From the NCBI GenBank assembly GCA_029204225.1, contig CM055093.1, positions 7,015,315 through 7,079,314 on the forward strand: 64,000 bases of DNA. The letters are read 5' to 3'. The position numbers were made by a program, and so were the translations under genes. The notes under the pieces were generated by a model, which saw nothing but the letters and a program-made list of their open reading frames with translations, did no database searches and was not told the origin of the DNA. Shown here in pieces: positions 1 through 10,589 of this stretch. Positions within the stretch are counted from its first letter, which is position 1; every line of letters begins with the position of its first letter. Source of the stretch: Diphasiastrum complanatum. Taxonomy: Eukaryota > Streptophyta > Lycopodiopsida > Lycopodiales > Lycopodiaceae.

Positions 1-555
1 GGACCAGAACCTAATGCTGGTAATGATCAATGGAACTATAGCAGTGATCATGAGAGTAGTCCTTCAAAGCAGTATAAAATCTATGCTACGGCGCAACAAC
101 AAGTAGCTAGACAATGGACCAGAGCACCACTTGGATGTTTTGCATGCGGGGAGAATTAGAAAGTCGTTGAATGTCCAAAAAAGAGAAAATTTGTACCATT
201 ATGTAGAGACTGTGGTTATGGACACTATTATAAAGATTGTCTTGCAAGAACCAAACTACCTCTGGTTATTGCTCCAGTGAACTTGATTACAATCAATAAA
301 AGGCCAATAGTTCAATCTGGACCAACTGCACCTTTAGTGGTTGTTACTAGAGCTCAGAAACAAAAAGGAGTACTAGTTGATCCAATACTTGCTCAATCTG
401 AACCAACTATAGATATACCTACCCCATAAGACGTGTATCCGGACCTTAAAGCGGAAAAGAAGAGATACCAAGACATGAGACAATGGATTAAACAAATGCA
501 AGAAGAAGAAGCCTTGAAAGTTGCTAAAGCAGCAGCCGTAGTCGTGACTTTCAGA
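1..555 (+). pseudogene. Ty3/gypsy gag C-terminal fragment with zinc-knuckle remnant
   Basis: The plus strand reads as the nucleocapsid end of a Ty3/gypsy Gag. A first knuckle (C-F-A-C near 136) is broken by a stop at about 157 and lacks its histidine. A second, CRDCGYGHYYKDC (about 200-240), keeps Cys and His. Gag nucleocapsids bind the genomic RNA during particle assembly. Downstream, a linker rich in Pro and Gln carries one stop (427-429) and continues in the same frame into a charged helical stretch (433-555). The 5' end lies outside the window. Frame and order with the pol fragment that follows support a gypsy element; the exact lineage cannot be told from this piece. Confidence 0.55.
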
Positions 556-1190
556 ACTGCATCAGGTATTAACGGTATGGTATACTCAATGACTGATGTC
601 AGAATCCCTTTGAGATCTTTATACGTCCAAGCAAAACAGTCTTGATATTTGATCAATAGCTTTTTTATCGCTTGAAATTGTTCAAGAGTAAGTTGAGTCT
701 CAATTTGAACAATATTTTTTGGTTCTCCCAGTTTAGCAAGATTCATTGGTTGTGTCTTGGCTAGTCCATCATAAACCTCTTCGGTTTCTGGTTCTTTCTG
801 TTCAGGTTCACGATGTTTTCTTTGTCATAGGTCCTGCCATCTTGTCTTCCTTTAATATAACTGCTTTTGGCGATTTTGTTGTTGGTTCATCTGGAATATC
901 TCGAACTCCATGTCTTGTAGGATCCATTACCCAGATTGAGTACTTCATTTGATTCTTCAAACCCAGCACAAAAAATTGGCTTCTGATGGACTGGTGGTTC
1001 CATCCGATTCAATCTTTCTGCTAATACTTCTTTTGCTTTCGGCACCAGCTTAAGAAATTCTCCCAGTATAATATCCATCTTACTAGACAACATATTCATG
1101 ATTATTTCTGTTTGTGGTGTTTCTGGTTCTATCATCTTGAAGAGTTCTTCATGATGGTGCAACTGTGTATTAATATTTGTCCTTGGATAT
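556..1190 (-). pseudogene. Inverted pre-RT segment of the same Ty3/gypsy pol
   Basis: Read on the minus strand, this segment gives the linker and N-terminal entry to reverse transcriptase. It has an acidic helical stretch (887-1162) and then the family pattern 'FAWTYKDLKGI...EYTIPLIPDA' (about 556-690), which in gypsy pol precedes the RT palm. The gag linker to the left and the RT body to the right are both on the plus strand, so this block of about 630 bp is flipped in place. Frames are interrupted by stops around 760-880. It cannot encode a working product. An in-place inversion is the simplest reading; an independent insertion of another copy is the alternative. Confidence 0.6.
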
Positions 1191-1194
1191 GAAA

Positions 1195-2100
1195 TCGAAC
1201 ATACGGAATGGATTTTTCCAATACGGTGGTCGTTCCTAAGAAGAATGAGAAGATGAGAATTTGTGTGAATCTCAACGCTTTCACTTTCCGTTACCCTTTA
1301 TTGAAAGCATATTGGACCATCTTGCTAGAAGCGTACAGTTTTCTAGATGGATTTAGTGGTTACAACCAAGTTAAGATAGCACCTGCAGATCACCACAAAA
1401 CAGCTTTTGCAACAAAATGGAGAACTTATGCTTATAAAGTCATGTCGTTTGGACTTTGCAATGCACCTAGTTCATTTCAAAGAGTTATGTAGTTTGCCTT
1501 TAAGGATTACTTGCAGAAATTCTTTGAAATCTACTTGGATGATCTCAAAGTCCATAGTACAAATACAGACCACTTGGATTATTTGGAGAATGTATTTGAA
1601 CATTGTCGCAAATAAAAATCTCCTTAAATCCAGAAAAGTGTCAAATTTGGGTCACTCATGGAGTTGTCCTTGGACATGTGATATCAAGACATGGCATTGC
1701 TACGGATTATTCCAAAATCAAAGTCATTATCGAGCTACCACCGCCAGGAATAATTTGGGGAGTTTACGTGTTTATGGGTCATGTGAATTACTATTGGATA
1801 TTCATACTATTCTTTGTAGATTTAGCAAGATCTATATATAAATTGACTATTGTACCAATTTAGACAGAAGAGGCATTGGAAGCATTTGAGAAATTGAAAA
1901 AAGCTTTAGCTTCTGCACCGATACTACGAGCTCCAATTTAGACAATCAAGGTTCACATTCATACAGATGCATCAAAATATGCTACTGGATCGGTTTTGAC
2001 ACAGCTAGGTGATTACGAGAAGGATTATCCTATCAGGTTTACAAGCAGACAACTTACAGATCTTGAGATGAATTATTCGACGCAAGTGATCTAGTCTATG
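1195..2100 (+). pseudogene. Ty3/gypsy reverse transcriptase and start of RNase H, decayed
   Basis: The RT fingers and palm are clear at 1208-1492: VVPKKN, the SFLDGFSGYNQVKIAP block and the FGLCNAPSSFQRVM block. After a stop at 1490-1492 the same protein continues as FAFKDYLQKFFEIYLDDLKV, where the catalytic YxDD is YLDD (about 1530). It then shifts frame to SLNPEKCQIW and GHVISRHGI (1603-1863). After another stop comes the connection and RNase H start, with a VHIHTDASKYATGSVL motif carrying the first RNase H aspartate (about 1950-2000). Several stops and frameshifts make this a pseudogene. RT and RNase H copy the element RNA into DNA in cytoplasmic particles. Family assignment is secure, lineage is not. 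Confidence 0.85.
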
Positions 2101-3134
2101 CTGGATAAGAAAAAAAAAATGGAACAACGCATCTCACATATGGCATCTGAGAATACACCCATCAACCAGAAAGTCATTCAGCTGGACAAAGAATTGAAAA
2201 TCGCCAAGTAGCACGAAGCTAAGTCTGAAGCTGAGAAGAAGACGACACAGCAATTGGTTGATCGCCTTGAGAATTATGTCAATTTCCTACAAAATTCCCT
2301 CACAACCGCCCAAGATCAAGTGGACAGGGTCATGCATGACACAAAGCAACAAGTGCAGCTGCTCCAGGGTCAACTACAGATGGCTAAACAAGATCGCACA
2401 CATCTCCAAGGTGAATTGGATGTGACCACCCTTGAGCGTGATGCGTATCTATAGATGCAAATACCTGATCATCTGGTAACTCCGACGAAAATCGTGTATT
2501 AGTTTAAAAAGACACTACAAAGTAGCTCTTCAAGGATTCCAAGGCCGCTTTGATAGATTCAAAGGTATAGCTCCAACTGAGTTGGCAAAGGCTAAAACAA
2601 CCATCAATGCATATGAAAAGGCTACCGCTCACGTGTTGAAGCTAGGCCTCAAATTTCAGTTCTAGTCATGCTGCAATTCTCTCCTCCGCACCAAGCTGAT
2701 GTACCTATGGATATAGGGTTGGATTCAGGCATAGACCAGGGTGGAGCCCTTGAAGTTGAAGAAGAATAGCCAGCTCCACATGCAATGCAACCAGGTCCAT
2801 CTTCATCCAGGACCACACCATTATTCATAAGACCAATCAGCATTGAGGACCAGATCCAGAGCTTTTTAGTGCAACATCCTCATGAGTCCTCGCGTGGTGG
2901 TTGGGTCCTCAAGTTTAAGACCTCTGAAATAGAGGCCGACAAAGAATTGGATAAAATACCCGCATTGGGAGAGCAGCCAGCTTGGAGGGTTACAATTTTT
3001 GGAAAAACTTTGGAATCTATCAGGAGTTATGTGGCCAGCCCTCGCCAATTGCACATAGATCCATATTACGTACCAATGCCGCGCAGGAATAAGTGGAAGG
3101 ATTTGGGAGGGGGGGCATGGACAAAATTACTATC
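2101..3134 (+). pseudogene. Coiled-coil protein of unrecognised family, N-terminal and middle part
   Basis: The frame carries a long heptad-rich, charged helix (about 2110-2454; Lys/Glu/Gln-rich, few Pro) broken by stops near 2210 and 2452. It then continues at 2785-3134 with a globular segment containing PISIEDQIQSFLVQHPHESS, a Trp-rich stretch and RSYVASPRQL...PRRNKW. The same order (coiled coil, PHES motif, AYVTSP, PRRSKW) occurs on the minus strand at 55293-56522, so this is a real family and not chance coding. I do not recognise the family. It resembles a Gag-like or ORF1-like RNA-binding protein in layout only. Copia element A inserted at 3135 and the C-terminal part resumes at 7458. 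Confidence 0.6.
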
Positions 3135-3810
3135 TAGGAAAGTATTGTACTTTAGGACCATAAAAGATCCACAAGAGTGATTGGATGCTTGCTTAACAAT
3201 CTATCAAAAAACTAGACACAAAAAAGTTGATCTAGATTGGCAATTTGACAAACAACAAGCATTAACAATCAAAAGCATTGATCAACATTAAAATCCAAGC
3301 CCACACGTGTGTACTACAGGCTGTAGTATGGCCTTCAACCTGAGAAACAAGTAGAAATTGATATGGTATTATTTGGATCACAAAAACTCAATGTACATAG
3401 TGAACTAGCTTGAGATTGCCAATGAGCTCCAAAAACTTTCTATCTTCTCACTATGGGAGCTTGGAATACATAGCAGATTCGACTTCCTTCTTGAAGTTAG
3501 GTGGATTTCCAGAATGTAATAAGGAAGTTAACTCACCCTTCTTGCCCTAAAATGAAACCCCTAGAGTTATGCTTGGTAGGTAGCTCGTTGGTCAAATTTT
3601 CACCTTAAACTTAGGTGTAGATCCTATAAAGTAGGGATGACCACCAAATAGACATGACCAACTCTCTCGACTTGACCTAACCTATATTAGGAGTGGGTTT
3701 CCACGTGGCATTTTGGCCATACGTGTATGGAATCCACTTATGTACAAAATTTACATTATACTACATAGTTTTTGATCAAGCTAGATTTGCCAATTTTTGG
3801 CAATTCTTCA
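3135..3810 (-). repeat. 3' LTR of element A
   Basis: Matches 6759-7457 over nearly its whole length, with scattered substitutions and a short deletion (AAACCCTAGCCTAGATCC-type stretch at about 3550). It starts TGAAGAATTGCC on the minus strand directly after the polypurine tract. Its outer end is altered (TAGG where the other LTR has TGTG). It contains the palindrome CACACGTGTG at 3302-3311, followed at once by a second inverted repeat (TACTACAG / CTGTAGTA, 3310-3326). Confidence 0.85.
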
Positions 3811-4727
3811 CACTCCTCCTCGTCACAACCCTTGTAAGATGCACACTTGAATGGACAATTTGCATGCAATTTGATGACTCGGCCATTGTCACTGACGACT
3901 CCCTTGGAACTCTCATGCTTTGAGGCTGATCCTCAAGATCTTCCTCCTTTTGATGCTCCTCCTCAATGCAAGCAATATCAACTTTTCCAAGATCTCCTCT
4001 TGAGTGATATCCTCCTTTTCCAAGCTAATTTTTTCAAAAGCAACACTAGCTTCCAACTTAAACAATCTTCCATGTTTAAATCCCTTTGCAATGCAAACAT
4101 CATTCTGTTAGAATTTAGCAATTTTCACATGATTTTTGATGAATATTAGACATCAATGTGGACCCACACGTGTGAGGACCTATCCACATGTGTGAAATGA
4201 CACTTGTAATATTCAGATCTATTTTGATTAGCTTTCATTTGAGTCTAATACAACATCTCCTAGATTATAGGAGTTAGGTCCTAGATTGTAGGAATCTAGA
4301 AGGTCGACACAAACCACCAATGGATGATGTGGCAAACTTGATAGATCTTATCCAAAGTGGATATGGATAAGTACAATGAGCTGTCCTACACGTGCTGGAT
4401 GCTGCTTAGAGAGAGATTATGGTGAATTTATACTTGATCCATGATGGATCCATTATTGAGATAATGATGAGAAATCTTGGTTTGTGAAGCTATCATTGTG
4501 TTTTGACTCTCTTAAAGCACTTTATTTGTGGATGAATGCTTTGTAAATGATAAGTAAACTATTTCTTTGTTATCAGGCCGTACAATAGTTGTACTTCACA
4601 AGTGTGAAGCCGTGGATCATCTTTTTTTATTGTTCTTGCTTGGAAACACAAAGATTGTCAAGAAGCTAGATTTGGAAGCTAGTCTTGATATAGATCAAGA
4701 TCCCAAACTACCAATCACTCTTTGTGA
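3811..4727. other. 3' non-coding interior of element A, with an LTR-like stretch
   Basis: No minus-strand pol coding is left between the protease fragment and the 3' LTR. About 4108-4650 has the look of an LTR in plus orientation: it opens TGTTAGAATTTAGC, contains CACACGTGTG at 4165-4174, and has two adjacent inverted repeats at 4580-4609 (GTACAA-TAG-TTGTAC followed by CTTCACA..TGTGAAG). These two palindromes are of the type seen in the other LTRs of this window. I cannot pair it with a second copy, so an embedded LTR remnant is inference. Confidence 0.35.
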
Positions 4728-5051
4728 TCATTTGTAGATTAATTTCAATCCATATACTCTGAAATTTGACACATTCTTCAAGATGAAGCAAACACCATGC
4801 TTAAAGTGGACATCCAAACCACTTTCTAAGAGTAGACCAACACTAAGAATATTCCTGGTGATTGATGGTACATAAAGGACATTTTCTAGATCCATGCATT
4901 TTGAGGATTCTAGACACAAAGAGATGGTGCCAACACCATCTATCCTACACTCTTCATCATTTGCAGTAAAGAAAAACTTTTTAGCAGCATTGAAAGAGTG
5001 TAAGGTTGAGAAAAAATCCTTTTCACAAGACATGTGGGAGCTATCCACCAA
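4728..5051 (-). pseudogene. Copia protease and pre-integrase fragment of element A
   Basis: The 107-codon frame has the conserved copia protease surroundings: SSHMSCEKDFFSTL, FTANDEECRIDGVGTISL, and LENVLYVPSITRNILSVGLL. Copia protease normally has a DSGAS active site just before SHM. Here the sequence reads V-D-S-S-H-M, so the Gly-Ala of the site is missing and the enzyme should be inactive. The frame ends in a stop before the HRRLGH zinc-binding region of integrase, which is absent. A frame change near 5050 separates it from the upstream gag. Confidence 0.75.
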
Positions 5052-5164
5052 CTGTCTCTTGAATTGCTATTGCTTGTTGGTGAGGATGTAGATGCCATCA
5101 AGAATACATCTACTTCATCCTCCTCCTCCTCCTTTGCAAGGTTTCCTTTTTTGTCCTCATCCAC

Positions 5165-5884
5165 TTGTGCTCTTAGCCTCTTGTAGCATTTAGATGCATA
5201 ATGCCCCTTCTTTCCACAAAAGAAGCATTTCTGCTTTGACTTGTCCTTTGATCTTGATGCATCATCCTCTTCTTTGGCCTCATTTGGATGCTTCTTCTTT
5301 CAATTGGTCTTCTTTCTACCCTTGAATGAGAAATTGGCTTTCTCATCACCATCCTGCAAAGACAAGGAACTCATCCTAGATTTTGCATGGAGCATCCTAC
5401 ACTCTTCAGCCACTAGTACACTGTGAAGTTTTTCTATAGTTGGCAAAGTGTCTTGGATGGCAAAACTTTGGACCAAATTTGCAAAGTCATCTCCTAGATC
5501 ATTAAGAACAATTTGTACAAGCTCTTCATCATGAATCTTCTCTCCAATGGAAGCCAACTCCCTATTTAGAGACTTGATTTTGAGTACATAATCATGTGCA
5601 CTCTCCTCACTTCTTTTCATGCTTTGCAAAATCTGACTTCTAAGCATGAGAATCCTCGAAGTGTTACTAGATTCATAGATTGATTTTAAAGGCTCCCATG
5701 CCTCTTTAGCACAAGTACATGCTGATACTTCTCTCAACAAATCATTGCTCACATTCATCTTCACACAATGAAGTGCAAGCCTAGATCTCTTCTTGTATCT
5801 AGCTAACTCTTGTGCACCTAGAGGTTCATCTTCATCTTCAATCAGAAACTCATAAAGGTCTTGGAGCACCAAGAGTGACTTCAT
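5165..5884 (-). pseudogene. Copia Gag (UBN2-type) of element A with zinc knuckle
   Basis: The longest frame (5300-5884, 194 codons) is a UBN2-type Gag: ALHCVKMNVSNDLLREV, AKEAWEPLKSIYESSNTSR, then SLNRELASIGEKIHDEELVQ and LPTIEKLHSVLVAEE. The usual N-terminal DUF4219 stretch (SNYSIWKVRMES in sister elements) is only partly left, since the start MKSLLVLQDLYEFL follows it. A knuckle CFFCGKKGHYASKC lies out of frame at about 5190-5235. Gag forms the virus-like particle and the knuckle binds RNA. Frameshifts near 5300 and 5165 make the protein incomplete. Some plant copia Gags of this kind end with the knuckle shortly before protease, as here. Confidence 0.8.
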
Positions 5885-6745
5885 CCTAACCTTTCAAATA
5901 GCATAATTTGTAGAATTCAATCTCTCACTGGCTTCTAGAAGGTATGCTCCAACAGATCCCATCTTACTAGTGACTTCTACAAACAAGAAATATATTTGAT
6001 TGAACTTGAAACTCACAAAGGTCTCACACTTGGAGTGCTTCACTCAAATTTGATTTCTAATCCAACAAATGGACTTATAATCACAGTTCTATCACTCCCT
6101 CACAAAGCTGGAATGAAGATAAAATGAAGTGAAAACTACTTTCAAACAAATCTTGCCAAGAAATGGATTTGATTGTCTCTAGAAACTCACCAAGATCTCT
6201 CTCTTGTAGTGTTTCACTCAAATTAGATTTCTAATCCAAAAAATGGACTTATAATCTCAATTCTAGCACTCCCTCACAAAGTTGGAATGAAGATAAGATG
6301 ATGTGAAATCTACTTACAATCAAATCTTGCCAATTTTGGCTATTTTTGGACAAAAAAATAACTTAATCTCTTTCACACTTTTTGATGTACTTTCAAGACC
6401 TATAAAACAAGTTTAGAGGACCTGATTTCAGCCTAGATTAATTAGATCTTATGACCCTAATTCAAATCTAATCAATGGCACTCAATCTTGGTAGCTTATT
6501 CACCAAAAATTACATCAAAAGCTCACAAATTGAATTTCTTTGGATCAAATGAATACCATGCATTAAATGCAGGTTCAGAGGTGCCCACACATGTGGATAG
6601 TATGGATTTGGACCCCTACCAAGTTTGGGATCAAATCTCCTCACCAAAATCAAGATTCTAGCTTGCCCTCTCAATACTAGCTTTTAGCACCAAAACTTGC
6701 TAAAAATGGATTTGCATTAGATCAATGGCTTATGCTCTTGTACTT
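5885..6745 (-). other. Untranslated leader of element A
   Basis: About 860 bp between the primer-binding site and the gag start. It contains two diverged repeats of a block beginning CACTCAAAT..GATTTCTAATCC (about 6043 and 6214) followed in each case by CTATCACTCCCTCACAAAG-like sequence. Long untranslated leaders of this kind lie upstream of gag in several elements here. No gene is seen. Confidence 0.5.
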
Positions 6746-6758
6746 GGCTCTGATACCA
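6746..6758 (-). promoter_or_regulatory. Primer-binding site of element A
   Basis: The plus strand reads GGCTCTGATACCA, the complement of the plant initiator-Met tRNA-derived TGGTATCAGAGCC, immediately inside the 5' LTR. This fixes the element orientation as minus. Confidence 0.9.
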
Positions 6759-7457
6759 TGTGAAAGTACTGTACTTTAGGACCATAAATGGATCTACAAA
6801 ATATCCACAAGAGTGATTGGATGCTTGCTTAACAATCTATCAAAAAACTAGACACAAAAAAGTTGATCTAGATTGGCAATTTGACAAACAACAAGCATTA
6901 ACAATCAATAGCATTGATCAACATTAAAATCCAAGACCACACGTGTGTACTACAGACTGTAGTACGGCCTTCAACCTGAGAAACAAGTAGAAATTGATTT
7001 GGTTTCATTTGGATCACAAAAACTCAATGTACATATTGAACTAGCTTGAGATTGCCAATGAGCTCCAAAAAATTTCTATCTTCTCACTATGGGAGCTTGG
7101 AATACATAGCAAATTCGACTTCCTTCTTGAAGTTAGGTGGATTTCCAGCATGTAATAAGGAAGTTAACTCACCCTTCTTGCCCTAAAATGAAACCCTAGC
7201 CTAGATCCTAGAGTTATGCTTGGTAGGTAGCTCATTGGTCAAATTTTCACCTTAAACTTAGGTGTAGGTCCTATAAAGTAGGGATGACCACCAAATAGAC
7301 ATGACCAACTCTCTTGACTTGACCTAACCTATATTAGGAGTGGGTTTCCACGTGGCATTTTGGCCATACATGTGTGGAATCCACTTATGTACAAAATTTA
7401 CATTATACTACATAGTTTTTGATCAAGCTAGATTTGCCAATTTTTGGCAAATCTTCA
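6759..7457 (-). repeat. 5' LTR of element A
   Basis: Outer end TGAAGATTTGCC (minus strand, 7457) and inner end CTTTCACA next to the primer-binding site. It carries CACACGTGTG at 6938-6947, directly followed by a 9-bp inverted repeat with one-base loop (GTACTACAG A CTGTAGTAC). A TTTATAGG motif upstream of these, read on the minus strand near 7270, may be the TATA element. It differs from the 3' LTR by scattered substitutions and an indel, so the insertion is not recent. Confidence 0.85.
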
Positions 7458-7860
7458 TACTATCCATATGCCGAACTAGCCAATCATCCACCAACCTTAC
7501 AGTTGAGAAATTTCAGTGGATTTCCACCGGGCACTAGAAGCATACCAGGGATTATATACACTCTCCCGATCCGACAATGAGGCAATCGACGTTGTTTGCA
7601 AAAGACTTGACTCAGTTGGCATCCGTGGCAACACGATGGGATAATTGCCTTCCTCCTTTGGCATTCGATCCGAATAAGCCAATGGCCTCAGAGAGCATGA
7701 AGGATCAGCTGCCGGTGGCTAGATTGTATTTCCGTGCCGCAATGATGGGTGGCTCCTGAGAATCTTGATTCACATCCTAGACAACTTCAAAGTGGATTGC
7801 TGGAGCCAATTTTTGTCACACAATTTAGATTTCAACACTGCCTGACTTGATTTTATTGAG
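7458..7860 (+). pseudogene. C-terminal part of the split coiled-coil protein family
   Basis: The frame at 7577-7759 contains TRWDNCLPPLAFDPNKPMA and SMKDQLPVARLYFRAA. It aligns with the minus-strand copy at 54990-55292 (WDDFLSSIFFDPNKALAS, KVKDQLPVAHVYYQAA). It therefore continues the ORF cut by element A. Downstream, the frame shifts and runs on as a degenerate reading to about 7860. No catalytic motif of a known family is visible and I do not assign a function. Confidence 0.5.
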
Positions 7861-8646
7861 AAGGTACAGTATCATTTAATAAAGATTCGACGTGAAGCAA
7901 ATAAAGCCCACAGTAACTGCATCTTGCAGGTGTTGTGGGACCACCTATGATATACTGAATTTTATAATGGTCAATTTTATTGACCATTCTGTCAGAAAAT
8001 CGGTGGTTTTGCTAACTGATGTAATACTTGGTGATATTATTTATATGGTGTCGGCAAGGCATAATTGAGGCCAGTTGTAAGATGAAGATAACTGAGCTAT
8101 TCGCCCTATTTGATAGTTCTCTCTAGAGTGTGGACTGATATTCCAACAGTAAGCATTGCCTGCAGCAATCATTTGGCCTTGTGGCATTTTAGTTTTGGCT
8201 AAGTTCAGATCTGAACTGTGAAGCATGTGATCTTAATGTTGTGGGGATGTCTAATCATTCCGATTTCTCACTCTTCTTCAAAATCTAGATTTCTTGGTTG
8301 AACTGTCTGAATATCTTACTTGGTGTTTGTTTGTACCATTTTCAACGGCGATACTGGCTGCCTACTCAGAAATGTCATCAGACAACCAGCTTCATATTTC
8401 CATTCCACTGGACTTCATTGCTAAATCCTTTTATCTCACCAACAATGACAAAATACCTCTTTATGATGCTCCCCATGGGAATGATAATCATTTATACTAC
8501 ATTTTTACTGACATTTTGGTTTCTATTTTCACTCTTACACGTTCTTTTTTCTCTTTCACTTTCATTTACGCTCGTTCATCATTCATTGTACTCATGTTCG
8601 TAAATCGCTCTTGCTTTCGCTTTTGACCTTGCACACTCGATATACG
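7861..8646. other. No recognisable gene
   Basis: AT-rich sequence with only short, unrelated open frames (for example 8294-8626, hydrophobic and low in family-like motifs). A small inverted repeat (AATGGTCAAT..ATTGACCATT) lies near 7968-7990. I see nothing else to support. Confidence 0.4.
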
Positions 8647-9230
8647 ATGGATGCTAGCACCAGCACAGGGGTGAGTTGGAAGATACGAGTTTCCATCTGA
8701 CTTGCCACGATTTAGTCTCTGTTGCATCATTGCAGGTTGGGCAATTTGAAAGTGGACCCCTCAATTGTTTTAGCACTGAGTTTGTGAACTCCATCCACAC
8801 AGTGACTGATTTTGATTTCAAGGTTAATCTGCACACAACATATTTACAATCAACAAAGAATTTTTTTCTACAACTCTTGGACTTCCAAAAGATGGCGCGA
8901 CCAATCCTACATCCAAGGACTTGATTGAAGAAAAGGATTTTTTGGCTAATTGCTTTGTATTAAGTAGGGGTACAAAATTACAATGGTGAAGGATGCCCAG
9001 CTAAAGTTTCCGTGCAAGTATGCAAACCAAGTCATGTTCATAACTGATGCTGATGCAACTTTTTCAGCACAGAACTTTGGTTACTTGTTGGATGCACTGG
9101 CAGGCCAGCCAGTTTGTTTCGGAATGCTCGATAAGCACAAGACGTTTTCAGTTGTGAGAGCACATATCTCTCAATTGTGCAAAAATTTTGGCATTCTTAC
9201 TGATTGGAGCAGAGTATTCTTGTAGGAAGA
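8647..9230 (+). pseudogene. Unrecognised coding remnant
   Basis: Two frames look protein-like but match no family I know: 8676-8924 (FESGPLNCFSTEFVNSIHTV...FKVNLHTTYLQSTKNFFLQL) and 8983-9225 (MVKDAQLKFPCKYANQVMFI..TDADATFSAQNFGYLLDALA). The two are separated by a stop and a frame change. They lie directly upstream of a coiled-coil remnant on the same strand and may be the N-terminal domain of that ORF. No catalytic signature is evident. Confidence 0.35.
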
Positions 9231-10523
9231 CTGATTACGACAACTAAAATTGATTTATCTAGCCTTCTACAGACTACTTCTAAACCACTCATTCAGCCAA
9301 CCCACATTGCTGCTATGGATGTTGATAGTGCAGCAACCCAGAAGGAGGATGAATCTGATACTGTGTCAGGTTCAAAAATAGTCAAACCGGATGCTACTGC
9401 ACCAGACACCATGGAAATCGTGCCAATTGTTGATGTATCCTCTTAGAAGCCGAAGAGCCCCACACCTACAGAAGATGAAGACACAATTTTTGATATTCTA
9501 GAAAGAGACAAAAAAACTATCGATGATGATGCTACAGATGCCGATGAAGAAGAGAAAGAGACCCTATATTGGTGATATCAACAATTTTTAGCCAGAGCAA
9601 AGCAGATTGTAGAGCAAGTTCATGCTTATGACATGCAAATTCAACAAGGCACAATGAAATTATTTCGATCTTTAGACGAAATGTTGAATGATATCAAGAT
9701 ATTCACTAAGAAAATTGCATCTCTGGAAGTAGGAGCTTGAAAGAAATCAATCACTTGGGCAAATGCTTTAGCAATCAACACAAGAAGCTGATGTGTACAA
9801 AGCTAATAATAAGGCAATTCAGGACAAACATGCAGATTTGTAGAGAAATTTTGATTCTTTACAAGCTGATTACAATAAGGTCAATGCAGAAAAGACAACT
9901 CTACAGACCACACTTCAAGAGGAGACAACGAAGCAAATAAAGGCAGAAACTGTCTTACAGCTATGCAACATTGCTGGATCAATTCAAATTGATCCCTTGA
10001 AGTTACATCAACTCCAAGACTAGATGCTCGAAAATTTTCAAGTCGAGTTTCTTCTACCGCTCGAGAACGACAAAGCTTTAGTCAAAGAAGAACTTGTTGA
10101 GTTGAAGGAATTATCTGCCAATATAGTTTAGATCTGTACAGGGCTAGATGCTCACGATGAATATCTGTAGGCTTTGGAAAAAAATGAAGTCTTTCAAAGT
10201 AGCTCCAGTCAATTCAAAATTGTTCGAGAGTTGCTGATCACCTGGAATATGTCGAAGCATGTATAAAGATCTCTGATCTTCAAAAGGAGGTTGTTGACCT
10301 GAAGCAGTAGCTAGAAGACCAAAAGCTTGCTGTGGAACTTCACAACCAGGATGTTGCTGAGGCGCTGCCTAAGACAAAACGATCGAGAAGAAACCAGTCA
10401 AAGGTATGTGCAGAACACTTTAAAGTTTTTTCTGAACGATTATGGAAGTGGAGTCCACATCATCTTAACGTCGAATTGCAATGGCATGTGGATTATTTGA
10501 TGCTACCAGACACAGTATGTTAG
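9231..10523 (+). pseudogene. Second plus-strand coiled-coil ORF remnant
   Basis: A disordered acidic/Pro-Thr stretch (9310-9560; MDVDSAATQKEDESD, DATAPDTMEIVP) is followed by heptad-like charged helices in shifting frames to about 10380 (for example LARAKQIVEQVHAYDMQIQQ, then KNKAIQDKHADL and ALVKEELVELKELSANI). The order, a disordered N-terminus then a coiled coil, is like the K ORF at 55686-56860, but sequence identity is not evident. Several stops break the frame. Likely a decayed relative of the same Gag-like class; function unknown. Confidence 0.35.
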
Positions 10524-10589
10524 ATTTCTTATGCTCAGCCTTAAACAAATCATTCAAGTAATGAGCATCTTGAAAATTGAAGGCTGACT

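Larger units (their letters stand above)
3135..7457 (-). mobile_element. Ty1/copia element A, LTR to LTR, pol-deleted
   Basis: Two direct repeats (3135-3810 and 6759-7457) flank a minus-strand internal region. A primer-binding site complement abuts the right LTR at 6746-6758. A polypurine tract, read as GAGGAGGAGTG on the minus strand, abuts the left LTR just after 3810. The host sequence TACTATC is present on both sides (3128-3134 and 7458-7464), consistent with a target duplication; its exact 5-bp frame is unclear because the outer left LTR end is mutated. The interior has gag, a zinc knuckle and a protease fragment, but no integrase, RT or RNase H, so the copy is non-autonomous. It interrupts the coiled-coil ORF on the plus strand. 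Confidence 0.85.

Noticed and set aside
8294-8626. Hydrophobic 110-codon ORF as a membrane protein
   Set aside because: Overlapping frames of similar length and AT-rich sequence; no signal, start context or homolog-like motif to support it.
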